NCBI RefSeq assembly: GCF_003076275.1
Contig: NZ_CP029064.1
Span: forward strand, 4,196,001 to 4,260,000
From: Microbulbifer sp. A4B17
GTDB lineage: Bacteria; Pseudomonadota; Gammaproteobacteria; Pseudomonadales; Cellvibrionaceae
Length of the DNA stretch: 64,000 nt
Reading direction: 5' to 3'
The translations under genes were made by a program, and so were the position numbers. The notes beneath the pieces are model-generated. The model saw only the letters and a program-made list of their open reading frames with translations. It was not told the DNA's origin and searched no databases. This document shows positions 1 through 9,158 of this stretch, piece by piece (the first letter of the stretch is position 1; every line of letters starts with the position of its first letter).

Positions 1-402
1 GGCGCTCATGGACAAAACGCCTACCGAGTCAATCAATCCATGAACTCGAAGCTGAGAACCCTTTCATCACTTGAAGCCTTCCTCGCAGAAGAGTGGAAAA
101 AGCTTGGTAAAGCAGTTGACGCATATAGGACACAGCTACCATGGGAAGGCAAGACCGAATTGGAACTCCTGGATATGCTTGCGGGAGAAATCGAGTCGTT
201 CGATAAATTACTTAAGAAAAACGTCATTCAGGTTCCAAAGCACCAGACCAACCCACACCAAACGATGACCCTTCAAAGAGAAATCACGCAATTAAAGGCA
301 ATACCCGCTCATACAGCGCCAAGTATGCTTGTCTTAATTTCCATCGGCCTTCGTTTATTTGCAATGTACGTCGGCTCTAAAAGAGTGAATAGCAATAGAT
401 AA
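1..402 (+). CDS. Hypothetical protein, probably the 3' part of a longer gene
   Basis: The reading frame is open from the first base of the window to a TAG stop at 400-402. An internal ATG at 40 would give 120 residues, but no convincing ribosome binding site precedes it, so I favour the C-terminal part of a gene that begins upstream. The visible protein is polar and helical at first (motif EEWKKLGKAVDAYR), with a short hydrophobic segment near the end (PSMLVLISIGLRLFAMYVG). I do not recognise a family. It lies just upstream of an ssrA-type attachment scar and may belong to a neighbouring mobile element. Confidence 0.35.
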   Translation, partial: GAHGQNAYRVNQSMNSKLRTLSSLEAFLAEEWKKLGKAVDAYRTQLPWEGKTELELLDMLAGEIESFDKLLKKNVIQVPKHQTNPHQTMTLQREITQLKAIPAHTAPSMLVLISIGLRLFAMYVGSKRVNSNR

Positions 403-914
403 TCTCGATTTCCCTTTTGGCAGCTCGCTAGGCGCTGGACGTTTTTCATCTGACAGGCTCAATGCCTGTCGGAACCTTCTAAATAAGCGGGGCAAATCAA
501 TATTGTGTTAGGAATACCCATATTTCTACCCATTAACCTGCTTAAAACAATACCTTAAAGAACCCACTTAGCCTCTCACCTCAAAAAGAACAAAGCCTCA
601 TCAATCATGTGATGCACTCCTTACAATACTCACGAGCTGCACCTATACACGAGAGAAAGGTTTATCAATAATCACGGAGGCCGCTCGCCTGATGACAATT
701 GTTGACACCGATAAAGGTTTTTTTTCACATCAGTAAGAGCCCCGGGAATGCCTGCTGAGCCATGACGCTTAGAGAGTGCCTAGAACAGACACAGTTGAGC
801 TAGATAAACCATACGCCAAATTGGGGATACTTTGCTCTAGTGGTGGGGTTATCTGTGGGGTATCGTGATTAAAGCAAATAAAAACCAAGCAAATTCGGTA
901 GCTATAACCGATTA
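403..914. other. Intergenic stretch, no gene seen
   Basis: About 500 bases without a convincing reading frame. A perfect 7-bp hairpin (GACAGGC, loop TCAAT, GCCTGTC) sits at 452-470 but has no T-run after it. If the interpretation of the ssrA scar at 915-937 is right, this is the right-hand end of an element inserted upstream. Confidence 0.4.
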
Positions 915-937
915 TTCAACTCCGGCTATCTCCACCA
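915..937 (+). repeat. Remnant of the tmRNA (ssrA) 3' end; likely att site
   Basis: The segment begins with the T-loop-like TTCAACTCC and ends in GGCTATCTCCACCA, which matches the layout of a tmRNA 3' end (T-loop, 3' half of T-stem, acceptor strand, CCA). The 5' half of the T-stem is absent: the bases before the loop (CGATTA) cannot pair with CCGG. No tmRNA body lies upstream. A lone 3' end is what site-specific integration into ssrA leaves behind. A decayed P4-type integrase starts 143 bp downstream in the same direction, as in known ssrA islands such as CP4-57. Confidence 0.6.
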
Positions 938-961
938 AGTTGCTGTCTCAGACAGCCCACG

Positions 962-995
962 AAAGCCCCGAAAATCTAGTGTTTCTGGGGCTTTT
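962..995 (+). terminator. Rho-independent terminator
   Basis: Stem AAAGCCCC paired with GGGGCTTT, extended by GAAA/TTTC with a bulge, followed by a T-rich tail. It lies 25 bases after the ssrA 3' remnant, where a tmRNA terminator would be, so it may have been carried with the scar. Confidence 0.65.
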
Positions 996-1079
996 GTTTA
1001 TTTGGACCATCCCCCATCCAGATCTGGTCTCAAGTTGACAGATTAATAGCAGTGTCACCCTCCACCCCCTCTAGAGGGG

Positions 1080-1497
1080 ATGCCATGCCGCAGCCTAACA
1101 GCTAAGCGCGTCCTCAAGCCACCAGATAAAAACTCCATAGAGTCGAATGAGAAAGTGTTGGCTCTCGAAGTGACCCCGACCAGGCCTAAGTGTTACCTAT
1201 TCCGTTTCCACCTACATAGCAAACGCCGGGAGATGACACTAAGCCTCTATCCAGATGTGAGTCTGGAATGTGCCTGTGAATTTCGTAATTTAGCCCAACA
1301 GAATATTGCCGAAAGCATCAGCTTTCTCGATACAAAAACGCATCCGCAAAGAGTCCGCCATAGAGGCCAACCGCAACAGCCTTGCCGCTGTAGGTAATGA
1401 GTGACTAGCTGCAAAGCTGGAAATGTAATCACGGCGAACTTTAGTAATCGTTAACGAAAGATCAAATTTCATCCCCGAAGATAGCTTCCTCCCTTGA
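1080..1497 (+). pseudogene. Decayed P4-type tyrosine integrase, N-terminal part only
   Basis: The first frame encodes SLTAKRVLKPPDK, then EVTPTRPKCYLFRF and MTLSLYPDVSLECA, the pattern of the arm-binding DUF4102 domain of P4-family integrases. Near 1325 similarity moves to another frame, which reads IQKRIRKESAIEANRNSL and then AVGNE-stop-LAAKLEM; the TGA stands where the family usually has Trp. A later stop is followed by SRRTLVIVNERSNFIPED, resembling the start of the core-binding domain. At least one frameshift and two stops are present, and no catalytic domain (R-H-R-Y) is visible, so the gene is dead. A good ribosome binding site (GAGGGG) precedes ATG 1080. Its place 143 bp after the ssrA remnant and its orientation fit an integrase at its own att site. 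Confidence 0.7.
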
Positions 1498-3266
1498 TGG
1501 CCTAGCGGTGAACAAAGCTTAAAATTAAAGGGGAGGGCATAGGCAACTCTATTCCAACAAATAACCAGCCAAATTTATTAAAAATTGAAAGGTACGATCA
1601 ACTAGATAACTTACCAAATTACTCCTTACATCAAGAGTTTTGGTGAGAACACATTACTTAGGGTTAAATGTAACCTGTCTAATTGTCCCAATTTCTTCAA
1701 AACTCGACAGTACTGTGACACCGACCAACTTCGAAGTAACCAAATCTAATCTTGACAATTTTTTTAAACCGTAAAACTGCCTCCCTCTAAGTGAGTTCAT
1801 AGAATCCTTCAATTGGAAGGGTTCCCCTTTCAATGAAAGCAAGGTCTCAAGCACACCATTTGAAAGCTGTAGAAAAGCCAAGAAAGGAAAAATTTTGACA
1901 AAGTTTATACAACACATAGATGGGCCTACTCACTCAGATCAAAGTTGAAAAATGGAAATACCAGTGAGAAGTACTAGTATCCACTTTTCGACCGGAAGAG
2001 CCCAAACATGACATTTTCATTTAGCTCGTCCGAAATCAATAACCAATCGGGGACAAAAGGTACTTACGGGTTATCGAGAAGGACATTCCGGCAAGGAACA
2101 ACTAGGAGGACAGAGGGAAAACATATTCTACAAAAATGCTCACAACAGTCTTGTTTAAGTACGACCAATCACTATGGCGCTCCGAAGTAATTAGAAATGA
2201 ATTCAGTAAGCACAAAAAGCCCTTTCCTGACTTACCGTTACAATGAAATTAACTAACCGGCACTGAAAGTTGAAGCTAAAATCACAAATATCAACACTAA
2301 AGTACAAGAGAAACTTATTTATTACTTACCCAGTGGATGGTAAGCTCGTGGCCAAAATTTTAACCGCTTTACTAAAACCTCTAAACATAACGATATTTAT
2401 TAACGTCGAACTCGCATTAAAAAAGTAAAAAATACGAATTAATCTGCGTTTCTTTTACTACATATAGAATGGTTTAAGTACAGAAAATCGACAAATTTTC
2501 CGCGTTCTATTGCGGAAGTTGAGAAGAAAATCACCTGAGAGTCTTTTTCACACCAGTCAGGAAGCCTTTGTGCACTGTATGAGCGTAAGTTGAAATAACA
2601 GAAAAATGATATCAACAAAATATAAAGCTTGCACGAGTCACAAATATATTGTATCGCCAAGGATAATGATAAAAAAGCTGTATGAATATGACAGTAAAAC
2701 CTCTATTGCCTCTACAGCTAAAGATAGCGTTATTCTAACTCCTGTAGATCACCAGAGAATAATCACGATAGCAAGACCTTAGATATAAGGATTAGCATGG
2801 CCAAAGAGATTTGATAGCCCAGGAGAGAGAGAAGGTGGCCGAAAGTGCGAAAATAGTTTCGCCCTAGCTGCATCAAAAAAACAATCCCTACCAGTGAGGA
2901 AAGAAGCGGATAAGTACTAGCCTAGAGCCGCAGTTAAGCTGTTAATTGATCACCAAAATATTGATTTTTACTATCAAGAAAATTCCCTAAATGTAGAGTG
3001 GGCGATGCGATCACACCATTCATTGTCGTATGCACCAGGGATTTAAGGAAATGGATAATTAAGGCACTGGAATCTTTTTATTTCACCCTAAAAAAGCACT
3101 TTCATCAACTTCATTAGCCTCTAATCCACTCGCGCTAACAATATGGCTTTGCATACAGTTTGAAAGCTGAAGCTAGCAAGAATGATCTCGTAGTCCCACG
3201 CCGCCCAGTAATGGACGTGGGTATTTGTTTTTTGTCAGGGTCGACTACTTAAATAGGAGGTTTACT
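1498..3266. other. Gene-poor AT-rich stretch
   Basis: Nearly 1.8 kb with only short, unconvincing frames. I checked both strands and recognised no domain. The base composition is clearly AT-richer than the peptidase gene that follows. Together with the broken integrase it looks like decayed mobile-element DNA. Confidence 0.5.
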
Positions 3267-6200
3267 ATGCGTGTCAAACCGATTCTGCTGTATCTGGCAT
3301 CGACCGCCTTGGTTGCATTACAGCAACCCGCAGCAGCCAACTCCGGGGAAAAAGCTTCAGAGTCTCGAGTTCCGCGATTAAGCGTACCCCACGAAGGCAC
3401 ACTTCAGGCGGAGCACAACAAGCAAGCCTGGCCAGAGGTGATCAGATATCGTCCGGATGAAGAGGTGCGCATCATCATCGAACTGCACGGGCCTTCTGCT
3501 GCGGAGCAGGCCGGCTTGCGTGCATCCGGCGCTATCGGTACACGGCGGGATATGCGCGCTTTCGTCGCCCGACAACAAGAGTTGGGCCTGCGCCAGCAGC
3601 AAATGGTCGCCAAACTTCAACAGCGCAAGCTGATCGCGGGCCACAGCCACCGCTTTACTCGTGCAGTCAACGCCATCAGCGCAACCGCCAGGGTGGACCA
3701 GCTGCCCGCTATCGCCGCCATGCCAGAGGTGCGCGCGGTAACCCGGGACCGGCAGGTGCGCGCTTTTCAGGCCGGTAGTCCACAGCAGGTCCGCGCCCCC
3801 GAGGTGTGGGCAATGCGCGATTCGCAGGACAGGGCCGTCAAAGGACAAGGGACCAGCATCGCCATTATCGATACCGGTATTGATTACACCCACGAAGACC
3901 TGGGCGGCTGTTTGGGCAGCGGCTGCCGCGTGGTCGGTGGCTACGATTTCGTGAACGGTGATAGTGATCCGATGGACGACGACTTCCACGGTACTATGGT
4001 GGCCGGCGTGGCTGCGGCGGTGGCACCCGAAGCCAAGCTCTACGCCTACAAGGCGCTGGATAGCTATGGCTTTGGTAGCGAGAGCGACATCATCGCCGCC
4101 ATTGAGGCTGCGCTGGACCCAGACGGAGATCCGCAAACGGACGACGCAGTGGACGTGATCAATCTGAGCCTGGGCGGCGCCGGTGGAAACAACTCGGTTG
4201 TGTCCGTCGCCGCCAACAATGCCATGCGCGCCGGTGTCGTAGTGGTCGCCGCCGCCGGCAACGACGGCCCCCTTCTCAACTCCATTGGCAGTCCCGGTTC
4301 CGCAGAGGAAATAATTACCGTGGGCGCGGTGGATGGGGCGGGCAACCTGGCGGACTTCAGTTCTCGAGGCATGTTCGGTACCAGCCTGGACCTGAGCAGC
4401 AATAGCATCAAGCCGGAGATACTCGCACCAGGTGTAGACATCACCAGTACCAACCTGGGAGGTGGCCTCCGCACCGAATCCGGTACTTCTTTTGCCGCGC
4501 CCCATGTGGCAGGCGCTGCGGCGCTACTGCGCCAGCTGCATCCTGAACTAACCAGCGCTGAGATCAAGGCGCTACTGGTCAACCGCGCCTCGCCGGTGGC
4601 CGGCAAAATGGCCGAGGTGGGCAACGGGCAATTGGATGCCTTCGCAGCTGCAAGCGCGCGTTTCCTGGTCAGCCCACCAACTCTCTATGCAGGGCACTTT
4701 GGACAAGGTGCTCACAGCCAGAGATCCCTGCAGGTGACGATTAAAAACCTAAGCGCTTCTGTAGAATTCGCAGTTGCGGACGGGGGTACTTTCCCCGCTG
4801 GCGCCGACTTGGATCTTTCCACCGACCAGTTCGATTTGGAAGTGGGCTCGAGCAGAGCCGAGCTCGTCGACCTAAATGTCGATCACAGTCAGGTGCCCTA
4901 CCACGAACCGTTGGAAGTCGCCTACGATTCGACACTTGAATATTTATCCGGCGATGAGCGGGTACGCCTGCCAGTGGCCTTCCATCGCGCGGAGGTGCTG
5001 AAGATGCGTGAATCCGAGGCGCCGGGAGAATACTGGTCCTATTCCGCATTTTTGTTCAATGAGGGCTGGTCTGCTCGGGAGCAGCTCTCCAATTTCGAAA
5101 GTGCTGAACCGGTCCTGCATATGGCGGTGCGTGACGAGCCTATTAATATTCTGTTCGGGACGGACGTCTTTGCCGATGGAGAGCAGTATGACGTCTGGCA
5201 CGCGTTTGAGAATCGACACGTGTCCGATGGTGAACTAGTCGTGCCTGCTAGAGTTCGGGGGGCTGGTATTCCCCCTCTACAAACAGAAAGCGGCGAGACG
5301 CTCCTGTTTATGGATCAGGCACTTGAGCTCACCTACCCCGATATTCCCGAATTCGCCTTACACCTGAATTACAGTGGGGATGTGCCGATGAAAACCCTGC
5401 GCAACCTATCCGATAACTTCCATATTACCTATATAGGTCTGGCGGAAGAAGGGAACGCGCACCCACAGGACCGCAAGCTATATACGGTTAAGCACGGACA
5501 ACAAGGCATGCCCGAAGATCTGCACTTCGATCTCAGTAATCCCGGTAGTGTGCAGTTGCTAATCGGCAACCCAATCTGGAATCAGGAGGGATATGCCATA
5601 GGTCACGGGCTTCCAATGTACGAGGTAGCTTTGAACTGGTGGACGACGCCGGGAGAGCTGACCCATAAATCGTCATTGCTTACCCTGCATGGCCACGAGG
5701 AGGATATAACCGCTTGGCCAGCATTTTTGAATTTGCATGTGCCACTGGGGGAAGATTGGGCCACGGAGACCCACAGCAACGATATTTCCATTGGTCGCAC
5801 GGTCTACCGCAAGCTGCGACGTAGCGATGAAGACTTCACTACCCCCGAGGTAATACTGGAGCGGTCCAGTGGAATCATGCTTATGGGCCAAGGACCCATC
5901 TACTTTGCCGGGGGCTTGCGCAATGAGGAAGGCGATCACCGCTTGCTTCCCAGCCAAATCGGCAACATTTCTTCGAGCTGGATAATGGACAGCTGGGGCA
6001 ATGGCTATAGACCAGAGTCCAGATACCGCGCCCTATGTCTGCCCGGCAATAATGAGTTGAGCAGCGGCGACTTTATTCCAGAGTACCTGTTCTTCGCCGA
6101 CAGCCAATGTACCTCTGTGCAAGTGGATTTCGAGTACACCACGTATCTCGGTGAAGATGAATATACCTCCAGCGCTCGGGTGCAACTCAACAATCTGGAC

Positions 6201-6950
6201 GGTGCCGCCGCGCCGCGCATTGCTATGCTGGAACTGCTGGACGACGGCGTAATTTCGCACTATGCGCGCCGCAACGCCAAGCTGTATTTGTCCTTCGAAA
6301 GCCAATTGCCGCTCGACTCTGTGACCACCGAGATGGCGCTGGACGGGGGTGATTGGTTATCGCTAGAAACCACACCAGAAGACGGTCGCTACCTTACCCT
6401 GCTGCCCGAAGTGTCGGAATCCTCCGTCGTCGACCTTCGCATTGCCGCCACAGACGATGCCGGCAACAGTGTTCAGAACACGATTCGCGGCGCCTTTGTA
6501 CTGGGCTTGGATGCGGCAACGGTAGTGGATACCGATAATGACGGCGCTGTAGACAGCGAAGATGCCCAGCCCTTTAACCCCCGCTTCCAGCAGGGATCGA
6601 GTTCCGGTGTGAAGTTTAATTCGGGAACTGCGAGCGATCTCGAGGCAAGTCCCGGCGAGAAGGATGTGGTGGTACAGGTATTTAGCCTGGAGACGGACGT
6701 GGAATCGGAACTCAACACCCTGACCTTACAAGCATCCGGCAGCGGGGATGACGGACTGGAGATCGTCCAAGCAAAACTCTACCTGGATAAAAACAGCGAC
6801 GGAGCCCTGAATGAGAGTGACACCATGCTTGCCAGCAGCGAGTTTGAAGCAGATGACAGCGAGCTGACTTTCCAAGTCGACCTGCCGGGACCGCTGGCGC
6901 TGAAGTCTGGCGTGAGCCATTTCATCGTCACTTACGATTTTGTGCAATGA
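3267..6950 (+). CDS. Secreted subtilisin-like serine peptidase (S8) with long C-terminal extension
   Basis: ATG 3267 is preceded by a strong AGGAGG and opens a signal peptide (MRVKPILLYLASTALVALQ, then Ala-rich cleavage region); an upstream in-frame ATG at 3225 lacks such a site. The 1227-residue product has an I9-like propeptide (about 60-165) and an S8 domain with the full triad: Asp202 in AIIDTGIDYTHED, His241 in DDDFHGTMVAG, Ser408 in ESGTSFAAPHVAG. About 750 residues follow, with no recognised family until Ca-binding-type Asp-rich loops near the end (DTDNDGAVDSEDAQPFNP and YLDKNSDGALNESD). It should be exported and degrade extracellular protein. It is visibly GC-richer than the surrounding DNA, suggesting separate acquisition. 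The next small lipoprotein gene starts about 14 bases after its stop. Confidence 0.9.
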   Translation: MRVKPILLYLASTALVALQQPAAANSGEKASESRVPRLSVPHEGTLQAEHNKQAWPEVIRYRPDEEVRIIIELHGPSAAEQAGLRASGAIGTRRDMRAFVARQQELGLRQQQMVAKLQQRKLIAGHSHRFTRAVNAISATARVDQLPAIAAMPEVRAVTRDRQVRAFQAGSPQQVRAPEVWAMRDSQDRAVKGQGTSIAIIDTGIDYTHEDLGGCLGSGCRVVGGYDFVNGDSDPMDDDFHGTMVAGVAAAVAPEAKLYAYKALDSYGFGSESDIIAAIEAALDPDGDPQTDDAVDVINLSLGGAGGNNSVVSVAANNAMRAGVVVVAAAGNDGPLLNSIGSPGSAEEIITVGAVDGAGNLADFSSRGMFGTSLDLSSNSIKPEILAPGVDITSTNLGGGLRTESGTSFAAPHVAGAAALLRQLHPELTSAEIKALLVNRASPVAGKMAEVGNGQLDAFAAASARFLVSPPTLYAGHFGQGAHSQRSLQVTIKNLSASVEFAVADGGTFPAGADLDLSTDQFDLEVGSSRAELVDLNVDHSQVPYHEPLEVAYDSTLEYLSGDERVRLPVAFHRAEVLKMRESEAPGEYWSYSAFLFNEGWSAREQLSNFESAEPVLHMAVRDEPINILFGTDVFADGEQYDVWHAFENRHVSDGELVVPARVRGAGIPPLQTESGETLLFMDQALELTYPDIPEFALHLNYSGDVPMKTLRNLSDNFHITYIGLAEEGNAHPQDRKLYTVKHGQQGMPEDLHFDLSNPGSVQLLIGNPIWNQEGYAIGHGLPMYEVALNWWTTPGELTHKSSLLTLHGHEEDITAWPAFLNLHVPLGEDWATETHSNDISIGRTVYRKLRRSDEDFTTPEVILERSSGIMLMGQGPIYFAGGLRNEEGDHRLLPSQIGNISSSWIMDSWGNGYRPESRYRALCLPGNNELSSGDFIPEYLFFADSQCTSVQVDFEYTTYLGEDEYTSSARVQLNNLDGAAAPRIAMLELLDDGVISHYARRNAKLYLSFESQLPLDSVTTEMALDGGDWLSLETTPEDGRYLTLLPEVSESSVVDLRIAATDDAGNSVQNTIRGAFVLGLDAATVVDTDNDGAVDSEDAQPFNPRFQQGSSSGVKFNSGTASDLEASPGEKDVVVQVFSLETDVESELNTLTLQASGSGDDGLEIVQAKLYLDKNSDGALNESDTMLASSEFEADDSELTFQVDLPGPLALKSGVSHFIVTYDFVQ

Positions 6951-6964
6951 AGGAGCGCAAACTA

Positions 6965-7213
6965 ATGAACGGGAAAAACTTCATACTCAAATCTGCGGTC
7001 TCAGCTCTACTGCTATTAGCCCTGAGTGCGTGTGGCGGCGGGGGCGGTGGCAGTTCCAGTAGTTCCAATAGCGGCGGCGGTTCCGGTGGTTCCGAATCCA
7101 AAACCTTCTCTAGCAGTATTACCGCCGTGAATATTAGCCGAAAGGACAGCGGTGATTCGCTGCCGGTATCTGGATTGCCTAGTGAAGGTGCAGAAATTAC
7201 GCTAAGCAAATGA
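6965..7213 (+). CDS. Small lipoprotein with Gly/Ser-rich linker
   Basis: The 82-residue product has a lipoprotein signal ending in the lipobox LALSAC, then a run of Gly and Ser, then about 35 residues with no known domain. ATG 6965 is preceded by AAGGAG at the stop of the peptidase gene, so the two are probably co-transcribed and coupled. An earlier ATG at 6947 overlaps the peptidase stop (ATGA). The product is very short for a Gly-rich lipoprotein of this kind (compare the 938-residue protein at 33950-36766, with a similar lipobox and linker). It may be a truncated version or a small partner of the peptidase. Confidence 0.65.
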   Translation: MNGKNFILKSAVSALLLLALSACGGGGGGSSSSSNSGGGSGGSESKTFSSSITAVNISRKDSGDSLPVSGLPSEGAEITLSK

Positions 7214-7954
7214 ATTGCTTTTGGGTATAGGGAGTCTGAAAACCCTTTTTGCCACCTACGAGTAAATGCCAACTATAGCGTTCCACTTTGGATTCTGTCG
7301 CAAACTTTGCGACAGAATCCAACAATAGTCACTCTATAACTTTGCTCAAAGATATCTTTAGCTGTTTAGAATTTCTTAGCCTTCTCACCACAGCTAGTTA
7401 GTACATCACAATCAAAGGCTTATTATTTCGTTAACCTGAGCAGAAACCTTATCAAAGAAGGGGCTTGGATACCCCAATTATTGGACCCGGCCAGCTCTCA
7501 GGAGCATCAGCCAATCAGCACCCTACACAACTCGCACCTGCACAAAAATAGCCCCCAACTCCCGTAGTTTGCTCTATTAGGTAGACTCATTAACGGGCTA
7601 TCAAATGCACGAAACTTTCAACTTGTATTTACCAAAAAAATATTTTCAACCTTTAACATCTCCTCTAAAGCGAAAATGCCAGCATCTAGGTTAGCCTTTT
7701 TTATCATTTGCCTGTGCTATATTCCGAGAAAATACCCCTTCCTCTCGCAGAATCTTTTCGGTTAGCTCTTGTACTTTTTAGGTACAACTTAGCGATAAAT
7801 TCCAGAATTAAATTTATTACCTAGGGTAAGAGCCGCACTAGTGGAAAACCCAAATCTACTAATAATAGACTTTGCCTTGGCTGTCAGTGATATATCAATA
7901 AAGCTCTACACTCTATACTTCAAGCGCCCTTAAAAAATTAAATAAAGGACTGCC
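7214..7954. other. Intergenic stretch with one long perfect palindrome
   Basis: About 740 bases without a gene. The notable content is the 35-bp inverted repeat at 7288-7322, listed separately. A possible -10 (TATACT at 7915-7920) precedes the deaminase gene, but I cannot support a matching -35. Confidence 0.4.
7288..7322. repeat. Perfect 17-bp inverted repeat with 1-base spacer
   Basis: Left arm TTGGATTCTGTCGCAAA (7288-7304), single C, right arm its exact reverse complement (7306-7322). No T-run follows, so a normal intrinsic terminator is doubtful, although it lies 75 bp after the lipoprotein stop. The arm resembles terminal inverted repeats of IS6-family elements (GG..CTGTTGCAAA type), so it could be two transposon ends joined head to head. 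Confidence 0.55.
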
Positions 7955-8407
7955 ATGAGAAAATCTGAGCACGAAGCGTTTATGCAAGCAGCCATTGAGG
8001 AAGCGCGTAAGGGCTTGGCCGCAGGAGGTGTTCCCACCGGCTGTGTAGTAGTGCGTGATGGAGAAATTATCGGCAGAGGCCACAATCAGCGTATCCAACA
8101 GGATAGTGTTATCAAGCATGCTGAAATGGACGCATTGGAAAAGGCTGGAAGGTTACGAGCAGTCGAGTATCAAAAGTGTACGCTTTATACGACCCTTTCG
8201 CCCTGCCCTATGTGCAGCGGAGCCATACGTCTATACGGCATTAGGAATATTGTTATCGGTGAAAACAAAACCTTTCAGGGAGATGAACTGTTACTCAGAT
8301 CTGAAGGCATAAGCCTAACCATCCTAAATAATTCTGACTGCATTAATCTTATGAATAAATTTATCCAGCAGCACCCTGAAATCTGGCATGAAGATATTGG
8401 CGAGTAA
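7955..8407 (+). CDS. Cytosine deaminase, yeast Fcy1-like (CDA fold)
   Basis: The 150-residue protein has the zinc-dependent cytidine/deoxycytidylate deaminase fold: H55-A-E57 in VIKHAEMDALE, and PCPMC with Cys84 and Cys87 in YTTLSPCPMCSGAI. It resembles yeast cytosine deaminase more than bacterial TadA or guanine deaminase: GGVPTG, IGRGHN, TLYTTLSPC, the YGI..VVIGEN-type segment, and above all the C-terminus WHEDIGE, near identical to yeast WFEDIGE. Predicted reaction is hydrolytic deamination of cytosine to uracil and ammonia in the cytoplasm. AAAGGA precedes ATG 7955 by a normal distance. It stands alone, with long non-coding DNA on both sides. Confidence 0.8.
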   Translation: MRKSEHEAFMQAAIEEARKGLAAGGVPTGCVVVRDGEIIGRGHNQRIQQDSVIKHAEMDALEKAGRLRAVEYQKCTLYTTLSPCPMCSGAIRLYGIRNIVIGENKTFQGDELLLRSEGISLTILNNSDCINLMNKFIQQHPEIWHEDIGE

Positions 8408-9158
8408 AAAATATAAAAATATTGAATAAAAGTGGAATTAAATTAAAAACAACAAAATAATCATTGCCGCACCTAGAGAATGAGCATTCAACCCCTCGAT
8501 TTTATGAGTACCCCACTATCCAAAGCCTCGCTACAGAGCGAGCTAGAAATACGTGATTAAAAGAAAACCCAGCTAACACAGAGTCGGAATTAATTAGGTC
8601 AGTATGTTGACTAGCTTCTACCAGATAGGCTTTAGATCTTTTCTTTTATCATTTAGCCCAGAGTCGTGCAGGTTTCCCACCATGAATATCGTGCCACATC
8701 GCATTTTCACCCCCAACTAAAAAGCCCAGTCTTATCCGGCTCATCAAAATCTGATAACAGCTTTTTGGCACGTTATTTAGCCCTCTCCTTCCTCCGCTTT
8801 TCATATCCAAGGGGACGTTCTTGATCTGTCACACAATACTCATCCAGTAGCAATAACCTCGAGAGCTATGGAAAAAGCCTTTGCTGCTGCAATAGTCCCG
8901 TAACTTTTCACCGAAAGATTCCTTATAGAACATCCCAATAACGGCGCAAAAAATGTTATCAAACAAAAGACATCAACATTTACCCTGATAATGCCTTCGA
9001 CCTTGTTGGCTGGTGCCCTTTTGAAGAGTAACTTAGGGCGGGTGGCAATTTTCTAGTAGGCCTGATGTTCGATTGCCGCATCAAAGAAGGCTCGTGGTGT
9101 TACCCGGCCACTCGCCTTTTCAAAAAAATCAAACTAATGAAGATTACGGAGCATCATC
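8408..9158. other. Intergenic stretch holding a decayed gene copy
   Basis: About 750 bases with no intact gene. Its middle part (about 8690-8915) is a degenerate copy of the DNA at about 12335-12560 and is listed separately. The rest shows nothing recognisable. Confidence 0.5.
8690..8915 (-). pseudogene. Degenerate copy of the GNAT/small-protein gene junction
   Basis: Read alongside 12335-12560, many blocks match: a shared CTGATAACAGCT..T segment, GCACG followed by TTT and GCGC/TAGCCCTC..CTTCC.CC, CTTTTCATAT.C, a TTGATCTGTCA/TTCATTGGTCA junction with CA(A)TACTC/AATGCTC, and GGA..AATAGTC-CGTA. At 12335-12560 this DNA holds the start of a 64-residue protein and the end of a GNAT-like protein on the minus strand. 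Here the frames are broken. It is therefore a decayed paralogous copy, left by duplication or by insertion of a related unit. Confidence 0.6.

Noticed and set aside
1654..1917. An 87-codon minus-strand frame in the gene-poor stretch
   Set aside because: No ribosome binding site, no recognisable motif, and composition like the surrounding non-coding DNA.
3378..4505. A 375-codon frame opposite the S8 peptidase
   Set aside because: It is the antisense shadow of a GC-rich gene with a complete catalytic triad on the plus strand; its protein is Gly/His-rich without domains.
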